Assembly (NCBI GenBank): GCA_013215145.1
Contig: JABSRP010000022.1
Location: forward strand, 89,170 to 153,169
Length of the DNA stretch: 64,000 nucleotides
Direction of reading: 5' to 3'
Source: Pseudobacteriovorax sp.
GTDB lineage: Bacteria; Bdellovibrionota_B; Oligoflexia; Oligoflexales; Oligoflexaceae
In this document: in pieces, positions 54,330 through 63,287 of the stretch
Layout: every line of letters begins with the position of its first letter
Position numbering within the stretch: position 1 is the first letter of the stretch
Program-made: the position numbers and the translations under genes
The notes under the pieces: generated by a model
The model's database searches: none
Seen by the model: the letters and a program-made list of their open reading frames with translations, nothing else
What the model was told of the DNA's origin: nothing

Positions 54330-57152
54330 TTGGAGTTACTGATAAAACGGTTAGTAAACATCGTATTTTTCGTGTTGTCGGGTTTCGTGATTCCCTTTGA
54401 TACGAATGTGCTTTCACAATCTGATACGCGTTCGAGCAGCTGGAGTGAGGATGAGAAAGTCACTCTCGACGGTGCTTGGTTTGTACGAGGGGGTTTGCTT
54501 GATCCCGTTAAGCTCAATAGGCGCAATTACCAAAAAAGTAGACAAATCGATGTCATGACACCATTTAAAGCAATGGGTTTTAAGCAAGTAAGAACAGGCC
54601 GTGGCTCAGTTACCTACTACCGCCTGCTTAAGAATCTACCATCTAACTATCAATTTGGGATGAGATATAGAGCGGACACCTCCTCAAAAGTCTATTTCTA
54701 TCGAGTGGGATCACGGCCATCTCAGGTCGCAGAGTTTGGTAAGGTTACGAATAATCCTCGTCATCACTTTCCCCAACTCATCGATCCTCTGGTTAAGCTT
54801 AAGTCGCAAAAGAAGGGTGATTACTTCATTGTGATTCAGGTGCAGAATTACTTTTATGATGAGGGGGGGATCTGGCGAGCTCCCACTCTAGATTCTTGGC
54901 AGGAGGCTGAGAAAACGTGGCAAATCGAGCTACTTAGTGAAATTTTCACTATCGGTATGATTTTCATACTCACAGCATATAATTTTGTCTTGTTTTTTTA
55001 CCGAAGGGAAGACTACGCAAATTTTTGGCTTTCCGTTTTTTGTACCTGTGTCTTGCTTAGAGCCACCGCAACATCTGGCAAAATTCTTCCGATTTTCTTT
55101 ACTGAGCCAAATTTAGATGTTTATAGTTTCCAGAGATGGATCGAGTTCTCTTCTGGACAAATGTTGACCGGGTCTGTACTCGGGTTTGTTTTGTATTCGT
55201 TTTATCCGGGAAGGTTTCGCAGTTTCTTTACGTTCCAATGGATTCTTATTTTCGGAACAGTTGTAGCGGCCTTCCTTCTACCATTGCATCGAATACGACA
55301 AGTTGTGATACCTATGGATGTCCTCATTGCCATCGGGGGTGCCTTTGTCTTTTACTTAGCTGTAGCCGCTGTGGTGACTAAGAAACCGGGTGCATCCATT
55401 TACCTTGCTGGTTGCATCGTTGTCTTAGTTACAGGAGTGAATGATATCCTTCTCGGTCTAAAAGTACTGGACGAAGGGAGTTTTCTCATTCATTACGGTA
55501 CAGCATTCTTTATATTTTGTCTGGGTCAGGTGGTTGCAAAAAAGTTTGCCTTGGCGTTCCGGACATCGAGACGTCTTTCTATCCATTTAGAGGAAGAAGT
55601 GTCAATCAAGACAAAAGATATTCGTTCTATTTTGGATAATATCCCTCAGGGAATATTGACCATTGGTGAGGGTGAGATCATTCATCCTAATTACTCGAAG
55701 TTCCTAGAAACAATTACGGGGACCAATCATATTTCTGGGATGAAAATTCAAGACCTGATTTTTCGATCCAGCGATATGAGTCCAGATAAAATCGATATAG
55801 CCTTGGCTTCAATTAGATCTTCTATTGGTGAGTTTTCATTTAATTTTGATGTCAATATTGATCATCTTCCAAAAGATGTTCGGTATACATCTGCAACGGG
55901 CGAAAAGAAATATCTCAGATTTACCTGGAGTGCCATCGCGAACTCGCAAGATATCATTTACAAAATCATGCTCGCTGTCAAAGATGTGACTGAGTTACGA
56001 GTATTCGAAGAGGAGAACCGGCTTCAAAAAAGAGAGATTGGAATCATCGAAGAAATTATAGATGTTCAAAAAGAAAAGTTCTTTCATTTTATTGATGAGA
56101 GCTTGGAATTTATTGAGCGTTGTTCACGTTTACTTGTCGATGATCGTGACGAGCAAAATACATTAAGAGAACTATTCATTAAGCTTCACACTCTAAAAGG
56201 GATATCCCGAGCTCATGGATTTAAAGCAATTTCAAATCAAATTCACTTGGCAGAAGATCATATTCAATCACAGGTGAAGCAAAGTCGATTTGAAAAGGAT
56301 GTGATTGAAAAGAACTTGGATGAGCTAAGAGAAACCATAATTGAATACAGAGATATTGCAAATCGTAGGCTCCACTATAATGTTGGTACCAAAACAGACT
56401 ATACCGGTAATCGAGAGTTTATTGCAGCTCAGGCATTTCAGCTTCAACAACTAAATAGTGACGGTCTGGACGGTGAAAATAAGCAGATACTTGAGTCGGT
56501 ACTGTCATCGCTAAATGATGCTTTATTCAGGGACTTGAGAAAAGGAGTTGAAGAAACTTTTTCTAGTGTGGAAGAAATTGCTGTTATGGTGGGTAAAGAG
56601 CCTCCTCACGTAACATATAGTTTTGAGGAATCTATTGGCATTGTTCCAGATGTGTTAAAAGTCCTCAATCACTGTTTTGTCCATGTCATAAGGAATTCCC
56701 TGGATCATGGTATCGAGTCATCGGAGGACCGTATTAAAAAAGGCAAACCTTCCGTTGGATCCATATACCTGGATGTCTATACTCAAGAATCATGGCTTAT
56801 GATCAATTATTCTGATGACGGGCGAGGGTTGGATCTAGAAGCTGTCTTGCATAGAGCGATACGGGAAGAGGTTTTGGAAGAGGGTAAGTCCTACCCGGCA
56901 GCTGAAATAGCCGATTGCATTTTTCGATCGGGAGTCACTACGGCTAGAAAGGTCACTGATATTAGTGGCCGCGGAGTAGGAATGGACGCTGTAAGAAGTT
57001 TCATGAGGAACCTTGGTGGCGAAGTAAGTATTGATGTTCGCGACGTAACCTCGGGATCATTCTGTACATTTTCTCTTGTTTTTGCAATTCCATCTCATCT
57101 TTTCCAGTCTTTTGGAAGTAGTTCGTCTGACGAAATTAATTCTGTCTCATAA
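54330..57152 (+). CDS. 7TM-DISM sensor histidine kinase with HPt and CheA-type ATPase
   Basis: The protein has up to 940 residues. The TTG at 54330 has no good ribosome-binding site, so the start is uncertain. Order: signal/first helix (1-30), DISM-type periplasmic domain (about 45-195), seven membrane helices (about 200-405), a linker, a PAS-like region (about 430-560), an HPt domain with H620 in IKLHTLKGISRAHGF, and a CheA-like ATPase (HVIRNSLDHGIESSEDRIKK, YSDDGRGLDL, SGRGVGMDAV). It is a paralog of the kinase at 3141, without CheW-like or receiver domains. The next gene is a much larger kinase with the same C-terminal part, 162 bases away. Confidence 0.85.
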   Translation: MELLIKRLVNIVFFVLSGFVIPFDTNVLSQSDTRSSSWSEDEKVTLDGAWFVRGGLLDPVKLNRRNYQKSRQIDVMTPFKAMGFKQVRTGRGSVTYYRLLKNLPSNYQFGMRYRADTSSKVYFYRVGSRPSQVAEFGKVTNNPRHHFPQLIDPLVKLKSQKKGDYFIVIQVQNYFYDEGGIWRAPTLDSWQEAEKTWQIELLSEIFTIGMIFILTAYNFVLFFYRREDYANFWLSVFCTCVLLRATATSGKILPIFFTEPNLDVYSFQRWIEFSSGQMLTGSVLGFVLYSFYPGRFRSFFTFQWILIFGTVVAAFLLPLHRIRQVVIPMDVLIAIGGAFVFYLAVAAVVTKKPGASIYLAGCIVVLVTGVNDILLGLKVLDEGSFLIHYGTAFFIFCLGQVVAKKFALAFRTSRRLSIHLEEEVSIKTKDIRSILDNIPQGILTIGEGEIIHPNYSKFLETITGTNHISGMKIQDLIFRSSDMSPDKIDIALASIRSSIGEFSFNFDVNIDHLPKDVRYTSATGEKKYLRFTWSAIANSQDIIYKIMLAVKDVTELRVFEEENRLQKREIGIIEEIIDVQKEKFFHFIDESLEFIERCSRLLVDDRDEQNTLRELFIKLHTLKGISRAHGFKAISNQIHLAEDHIQSQVKQSRFEKDVIEKNLDELRETIIEYRDIANRRLHYNVGTKTDYTGNREFIAAQAFQLQQLNSDGLDGENKQILESVLSSLNDALFRDLRKGVEETFSSVEEIAVMVGKEPPHVTYSFEESIGIVPDVLKVLNHCFVHVIRNSLDHGIESSEDRIKKGKPSVGSIYLDVYTQESWLMINYSDDGRGLDLEAVLHRAIREEVLEEGKSYPAAEIADCIFRSGVTTARKVTDISGRGVGMDAVRSFMRNLGGEVSIDVRDVTSGSFCTFSLVFAIPSHLFQSFGSSSSDEINSVS

Positions 57153-57314
57153 AAATTATATTCAGAAGTGGTCTGCTTTGCGCTTGGCGATATTGCGAGA
57201 AAGCGATATATTCCTAATATTTATAGCGATGTAGTAGATCTAGGTTCGTGTAAAATTTGATTTTTTTTCTTACTGCTCCGATATTTCCAACAGATAGGAG
57301 TAGGAAAAAAACGT

Positions 57315-60300
57315 TTGAATAGACTGCGAAAATTTTTGAAGCAAGCAGGATTTGAATCCCTCGAAGAGTTGGATCAGGATGCTCTATCCTTTTGCCTAAA
57401 AGTTACCCCAATTCAAGACTTTGATCATAGCGAGGGTCATTCCTACTACGCTTATTGTTTGGATAAGATTCCGACAGTCGATCAAAATCGACTGCTAAAT
57501 TATTTAAAAAACTGGGAGACTTTGGACTCAGAAAAGATTTCTACAGTGTCAAATATTTCCTCAGTTGATGGAACGATTTACTTTGTAGAGAGTTTTGAAA
57601 GCGAGATAAATACGAAGGCCCCGAATGCTCAACCTACTTTCTCTGCGGCATTAAAGAGCCTCCTCGAATGTGTGCAAACACTAAAGATGCTTCATCAAGC
57701 GAAAATACCGGTAGTACCGTTTCATCAAGAATCCATCGGATTTAGAAAAGATCAGATCACAAATCCAATCATCCGTCCCGGTTCGTGGTTGTTGTTGGAG
57801 TTTGGAGAATTTTCGGTCGATAATTACAGATTTTGTCCTCCAGAAATGGTGGCAGGCCTTGGAACTGGTGATCAAATAAATCCCTGTCTGTACTCGTTGG
57901 GAATTCATTTTTTTGAAATTATGACCGGACACCAGCTGTTTTCGGGGCGGGACTTGAAATCTATCTCAACAAAAATATACAGTGATACTCCACCAGGGAT
58001 CGATTTTTTTCGTGGTGACTGCCCTCCTTTCCTATCTGAGATTGCGAAACGCCTCATTCGAAAGAATGATTCCAGACGCTATCACACTTTCGAAGGATTA
58101 TTATTCGATCTAAATCAGAGTCTAAAGAAATCTGAGTTCACTAGCAAAACAGCTTTTGCGTTGGGACGTAAAGACTCATACCGAGAACTGAACTATTCCA
58201 TCCCCATTGTTGGCCGAGTCAACGAAATAGCAGTGCTGGAAAAAGGATGGTATGACACGCTTGATGAACGCGGGACTATGCAAATCATCGGAGCCCCATC
58301 GGGAACTGGAAAAACGCGGCTTGCTAGAGAGATTCAGCAAAAGGCAGAAAAGGCAAAATCAGTCGTACTTGATATGAAGTTTTCCACCTATGAAAGTAAC
58401 GTTCCTTTAAGTGCTGTTAATCGTGCATTAGGGCATTACGTGGAGGAACTCCAACATCTCTCACCAGATCTGTTACGTAAGTGGAAAAGACGTGTTAACG
58501 AAGAGTTAGATGATTTTGGCTATTTATTAAACCAAAGGCTGACATTTTTTGGTGATTTATTACCAAAATTCAAAAAGCATCACAAACTAGATCGAGATCT
58601 AGAAGAACAAAAATTTTACGAAACTTTCGCTCAATTTTTTACACTACTGAGTTGGGAAGATCATCCAACATTTATTTTTGTCGACGATTTACAATGGGCA
58701 GACTCTGTATCAATCAATTTATTTGGTAAGATTGCAGAACTAGCAAAACAGAAAAAAATGCGTTCGACTTTTGTGTTAGGAGCTTACAGGAGTGAGGAAG
58801 TTCCGCTAGATAGTCAGCTTAAGTCTGATATTTTAGATATTATTCCCTTTCAGAATCTAATCCTTTTGGATGGGCTAAGTGTAGAAGAATCAAATGAACT
58901 TGTGAGCCGGCTTATTGATGAGGATTCTGAAGAGGTCGTAAAGCTTCAAAAATTTACCTTTTCATTAACAAACGGACGACCTTTTTTTGTCTATGAATTC
59001 TTAGAAAATGCCATCAATAAGCTTTATCACAAAAACGACGAGGGGCATTGGGTTTTCGCCGAAGATAATGCTCATCAGCAGTATTTTCATCAAGACCTTA
59101 ATGAGCTTGCAAAAGTAAGAATCGCCAATCTCAGGCCAGACACTATGCTAACCCTTCTAGGTGCTTCAGTGGTTGGTGCAGCAGTCAAAAGAGATGCACT
59201 TGTTTTTATGCTGAAAGACTTGGCTCGGATTAGACCTTTTGACTCGAAAGAGTCGATTGCTTCGATAATTCAGCGAAGTGTACATGAACTTCGGCTGGAA
59301 CATATGATTCAAAAATCAGAAAATCCGATTATTTTCTTTCATGATCGCATTCGCGATGCAGCTTGGAGTTTGGTGCCAGAAGCTGAGAAGCCATTTTTAC
59401 ATCAAAGTTTTGCTCGGTACTACTTTAATAAAATTCTAAACGATAAAGTAGATATAGATGACAGCTTAATTTTCGAGATCGCCTTTCATGTCGTGGAGGG
59501 TGGGATAGATTTTGATCTTATCCGTTCTATTAGAGTGCTTTCCATAGCGGCAAAAAAATCGATGGATTTGTTTTCTTATCGTCAGGCAAGAGACTATTTG
59601 AAAGTTATTGCAGAGCGATTCCCTCTCAATCCAGACAGTCATCTTTACACAAGTATTGGTATGAAACCGTCAGAAGTTATCGATATGTTTGAGCTCTATG
59701 GAGATGCACTAACATTTTCGGAAGATGTTTACGGTGGGTTAAGAATTTATCACGAGATCTTGAATCACGTGAAAGATGGTATTCAGAGAGCTGAAATTCT
59801 TAAGAAAGTCTCTACAAACAATCTCTTTATTTTTGACTACTATGAAGCCATTCGAGCTAGTGATCAGTGTCTCGCATCATTGAGATTTTCTATCTGCAAA
59901 ACTGAGATAAATGCGATCTTAACGTTTCCTTATCACCTGATGGTCTTTTGTTTTTGTCTGATTCTTAGTTTGTTTTATAAATACCCAAAAAATAAAAAGA
60001 TCTCAAGAGAGCAACAACTCTTACTGGACGTTATGGTAGCTATGTTAGTGCCAAGTTATTTCACAAAGCCTCTTTGTGCCATTACAAACGTACTTAAATT
60101 TTCGCCTAAGGTCATCTTTTATCGCAGTCATCCTATGAAAGCCATACTCTCTTCCTATGGTGGGGTTGTTTGTGCAGCCTTCGGCTTATACGGTTTGGGT
60201 CGACGATTCTATGATAACGCGCATCAGTATTTTGAAAATGATCCTCACCCTGTGAGCGAAATTTTCTTGAATATGACTAGGTCATATCTAATAGAATACC

Positions 60301-63191
60301 CGAGTGGAAACCTTCGCACGGCTCGTTCACTGGCAAAAAAAGCTATCGCTGATGCCAAAAAAATTGGTGAGGTTTTTTGGAGAGCTTTGGCCTATCAAGC
60401 AGAGGTGCATCTCGCCTATGTTTCCGGGACACTGCCTGTCGAAAAATATGCGAAATGCTTGTATGATGACTTTAAGAAATATCATTTTGGTGCAACTATG
60501 CTTCAGTGCCTATATCGGTATGCGAGGCTTTCAGAAAACGAAGAACTGCTCAAGGAAATTATAAGGCTTTGTGAAGAGCAACGCCTCATCCAAAAAGAAA
60601 AGGGCTTTGCTACTATCGATGGTGTTTATGCAAATATCTCGGCTGGAGAGTTATATCTTATCAATGGTGAACTGAAAAAAGCAGAAGAGTATTTAAGCCG
60701 AGCGCAGAAAATGGTCTTGAGACACTTTCATCGAGTGGCCTACTGCAATTATTCTGCAGTTTTGCTTGCTATGGCACGAGTTCGACAAAAAAAGCTCTTT
60801 AGGTCATGTTTTTCCTTAGGCTACGCCTGGATCAATGTATTATTAGGAGTGAAAGTATACACCGCTCAAACCTTATTTTGCACGGGTGAGTTTTACTGGC
60901 AGCTTGGGATTCGGTCACTTGGAATATACTTTATGCGAAAAGGTATTTTGTACTGTGAAAAACGTTCATTTAAAGGGTACGAAAATGAACTGCGCTTACA
61001 ATTAGCGACCTATTTAAGATCAGATGATGAAGATCTAGCTGAAACCCACTTTCGAAGAGCTTCACGTTTTTATCGCTACACGGATCAATCTCTATTTTAT
61101 AATCGGGCTGAAGGCGGTCTTGCCAATCTCTCGCACTTTGAAGAACGAGTGGGAAATCAATCTGCTGTAAAAAGTGATATGAAAGCTAAGTTAAATATGC
61201 AGGCTATTATTGAAATGTTTTTGAATATAGCTGCAGTTGAAAACACAGTAAAACTTGCTGAAGAAGCATTGAAAAGTTTTGAATTAAGTACTGGAGCAGA
61301 TCACGGTATTTTTTGCACTTATGACGAATCGGGGAGATTACAACCCTTATATTGTTTTGGGGTTACCGAAAGTTTTCGGCAGCTCCTACCAGATTTCAAG
61401 GGAGACAGTCTAGTCCACGCAAGACGATACTGGGATATTAATCAGATTATTATGTCATTTGAACAAGAAGGCATCAACGAGCCTATTCAATTGGAAGGCT
61501 ATGGGGAAAGTGTAGCAGGATTGGCAGTGCCGTTGTTTAATGATCAAAAAATCCAGGGAATAGTTGTTTTAGGACACCGCAAAATACCCCGTCTTTTCGT
61601 TGATCAGGATTTAGATATTGTCAAGCCACTTGCTATCCAGTCAGCGATAGGGATTAATAATTTTCACCTGTGGGAAACGATTCAAGATCTAAATAAAAGA
61701 TTATCTGAGCATCTCGAGTCGACTGAAGCTGAAGTTCGCAGTAAAACCCGCGATATACAATCTATATTTAGTTCGATAGAGATGGCTGTTATTGCCGTAG
61801 ATCGCCAGTATCGGATCCATTCAAGCTTTTCCAAGTACTCCAAAACAATTTTTCCTCATATAATAGCCAATGAATCGTTTATTGATACAGTTTTTAGAGG
61901 AGTGGATGAAGAACAAAGATCCTATATTGACACGGTATTACGTTTGTCCTTAGACAATGATGTCCTTGGTTTTGATAGTAATAGTAGCCTACTGCCAAAA
62001 GATTTGTGCATTCAAGTTGGAGAATCTCCACGAGATTTGAGTTTGAGTTGGGCGCCCATTATTGATGAAAACGATGTCGTAGAGAAAATTCTATTCGTTG
62101 CACGTGATGTCACAGAAATAAAAATGCTACGGGAGGCGAAGAAAGCTCAAGATGACTACGTGAAGGTTTTGGCCGAGCTACTACAGAGTAACGCAAAGAG
62201 TGTCACTAGAATACTGACTGATACATCGGAACTACTGTCTGCGATGAAGTCTACGTACAGTAACGAGCATGCTTCCAAAACTGCGATTGATCTTCATACC
62301 CTAAAAGGTAACGCGCGTTCACTTGGTTTGACTGAGCTCGCCACCATGCTTCATCAGTTAGAATCTGTATTTACGAAAGACAAAGACACGGATTTTGTAG
62401 AGTCTTGGCATTTGGTCGTGGAGTCATTGACTATCTATCGCGAAATAGTCGATAAGGTACTTCAATTCGCCAATAATAAAGATTCCGATTCTCCGAACCC
62501 TTCGGTGTTGTCGAACATCGAAACTATTTTGAAGAATCGTGAAAACCAAGATCTATCCGTCGTTATCGGGTTGATTGAAGACGAGTTAACAAATGTAGTG
62601 AGTAAGGGAATTAAAGATATTGTGGAAGAACTTGAGTATTTGGTGCAAAACACAGCAGGTATTTTGGGTAAGCCTGTTCCTGTTCTTGAATTTTCTGGCC
62701 CTAACTTTCCCCTCTCAGAGGAAGAAGTTAATCTTGTTCGTTCGGTATTAGTCCACTTAATGAATAATGCCCTTGATCATGGTCTAGAGCACAAAGATGA
62801 AAGAATCATAGAAAACAAATCCCCTGAAGGTCACATTTATATTACCGCAGTGGAAAACCAAGAAGATCTAATTATTGAAGTGAAAGATGATGGTCGCGGG
62901 TTAAATATAGATGCCATTAAAGGCAAAGCTGAAGAATCGAGTATTGTTTTCGCTAAAGACATTACGGATGAAGAACTATGCCAGCTCATATTCTTACCTT
63001 CTTTCTCAACGAAAAGTGAAAGCTCTATCGTGTCGGGAAGGGGTGTAGGCCTTGAGGCTGTGAAGACCATGTTAGAGAGTTGTGGGCATGGTGTAGAGTT
63101 GATTTTGATGGAGCAACAGGTTAATGGGAATATATCTTTTATCATTAGGATTTGTTTAAAGAATATGGCTAGTTCAAATGGTGCGGCCTGA
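57315..63191 (+). CDS. Pseudokinase-AAA ATPase-GAF-PAS-HPt-CheA-type sensor kinase
   Basis: The protein has 1958 residues, starting at TTG 57315 with GGAG upstream. In order: a degenerate Ser/Thr kinase domain (about 1-275; the HRD loop reads VVPFHQESIG and the DFG site EFG), an AAA/STAND-like NTPase (Walker A 326-334 GAPSGTGKT, Walker B near 453-458 FIFVDDLQW), a long helical TPR-like region (about 760-1290), GAF (about 1300-1450), coiled coil, PAS-like (about 1490-1600), an HPt domain with H1661 in IDLHTLKGNARSLGL, and a CheA-like ATPase (LMNNALDHGLEHKDER, VKDDGRGLNI, SGRGVGLEAV). It is probably a cytoplasmic integrator feeding phosphate to a separate receiver. It is the largest gene here. 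Confidence 0.84.
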   Translation: MNRLRKFLKQAGFESLEELDQDALSFCLKVTPIQDFDHSEGHSYYAYCLDKIPTVDQNRLLNYLKNWETLDSEKISTVSNISSVDGTIYFVESFESEINTKAPNAQPTFSAALKSLLECVQTLKMLHQAKIPVVPFHQESIGFRKDQITNPIIRPGSWLLLEFGEFSVDNYRFCPPEMVAGLGTGDQINPCLYSLGIHFFEIMTGHQLFSGRDLKSISTKIYSDTPPGIDFFRGDCPPFLSEIAKRLIRKNDSRRYHTFEGLLFDLNQSLKKSEFTSKTAFALGRKDSYRELNYSIPIVGRVNEIAVLEKGWYDTLDERGTMQIIGAPSGTGKTRLAREIQQKAEKAKSVVLDMKFSTYESNVPLSAVNRALGHYVEELQHLSPDLLRKWKRRVNEELDDFGYLLNQRLTFFGDLLPKFKKHHKLDRDLEEQKFYETFAQFFTLLSWEDHPTFIFVDDLQWADSVSINLFGKIAELAKQKKMRSTFVLGAYRSEEVPLDSQLKSDILDIIPFQNLILLDGLSVEESNELVSRLIDEDSEEVVKLQKFTFSLTNGRPFFVYEFLENAINKLYHKNDEGHWVFAEDNAHQQYFHQDLNELAKVRIANLRPDTMLTLLGASVVGAAVKRDALVFMLKDLARIRPFDSKESIASIIQRSVHELRLEHMIQKSENPIIFFHDRIRDAAWSLVPEAEKPFLHQSFARYYFNKILNDKVDIDDSLIFEIAFHVVEGGIDFDLIRSIRVLSIAAKKSMDLFSYRQARDYLKVIAERFPLNPDSHLYTSIGMKPSEVIDMFELYGDALTFSEDVYGGLRIYHEILNHVKDGIQRAEILKKVSTNNLFIFDYYEAIRASDQCLASLRFSICKTEINAILTFPYHLMVFCFCLILSLFYKYPKNKKISREQQLLLDVMVAMLVPSYFTKPLCAITNVLKFSPKVIFYRSHPMKAILSSYGGVVCAAFGLYGLGRRFYDNAHQYFENDPHPVSEIFLNMTRSYLIEYPSGNLRTARSLAKKAIADAKKIGEVFWRALAYQAEVHLAYVSGTLPVEKYAKCLYDDFKKYHFGATMLQCLYRYARLSENEELLKEIIRLCEEQRLIQKEKGFATIDGVYANISAGELYLINGELKKAEEYLSRAQKMVLRHFHRVAYCNYSAVLLAMARVRQKKLFRSCFSLGYAWINVLLGVKVYTAQTLFCTGEFYWQLGIRSLGIYFMRKGILYCEKRSFKGYENELRLQLATYLRSDDEDLAETHFRRASRFYRYTDQSLFYNRAEGGLANLSHFEERVGNQSAVKSDMKAKLNMQAIIEMFLNIAAVENTVKLAEEALKSFELSTGADHGIFCTYDESGRLQPLYCFGVTESFRQLLPDFKGDSLVHARRYWDINQIIMSFEQEGINEPIQLEGYGESVAGLAVPLFNDQKIQGIVVLGHRKIPRLFVDQDLDIVKPLAIQSAIGINNFHLWETIQDLNKRLSEHLESTEAEVRSKTRDIQSIFSSIEMAVIAVDRQYRIHSSFSKYSKTIFPHIIANESFIDTVFRGVDEEQRSYIDTVLRLSLDNDVLGFDSNSSLLPKDLCIQVGESPRDLSLSWAPIIDENDVVEKILFVARDVTEIKMLREAKKAQDDYVKVLAELLQSNAKSVTRILTDTSELLSAMKSTYSNEHASKTAIDLHTLKGNARSLGLTELATMLHQLESVFTKDKDTDFVESWHLVVESLTIYREIVDKVLQFANNKDSDSPNPSVLSNIETILKNRENQDLSVVIGLIEDELTNVVSKGIKDIVEELEYLVQNTAGILGKPVPVLEFSGPNFPLSEEEVNLVRSVLVHLMNNALDHGLEHKDERIIENKSPEGHIYITAVENQEDLIIEVKDDGRGLNIDAIKGKAEESSIVFAKDITDEELCQLIFLPSFSTKSESSIVSGRGVGLEAVKTMLESCGHGVELILMEQQVNGNISFIIRICLKNMASSNGAA

Positions 63192-63287
63192 AAACTGGCT
63201 CAATTAATTGGACCTAATTCTAGCAAATGTCATTGGTTTGAATTTTGTATCTAGCTTATGTTGCCCTTCTTACAAAGGGGGGAATTT

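Noticed and set aside
54149..54400. Open frame of 83 residues on the + strand ahead of the 54330 kinase
   Set aside because: It overlaps the divergent barrel-gene start and the kinase start, has no ribosome-binding site, and its composition is not protein-like.
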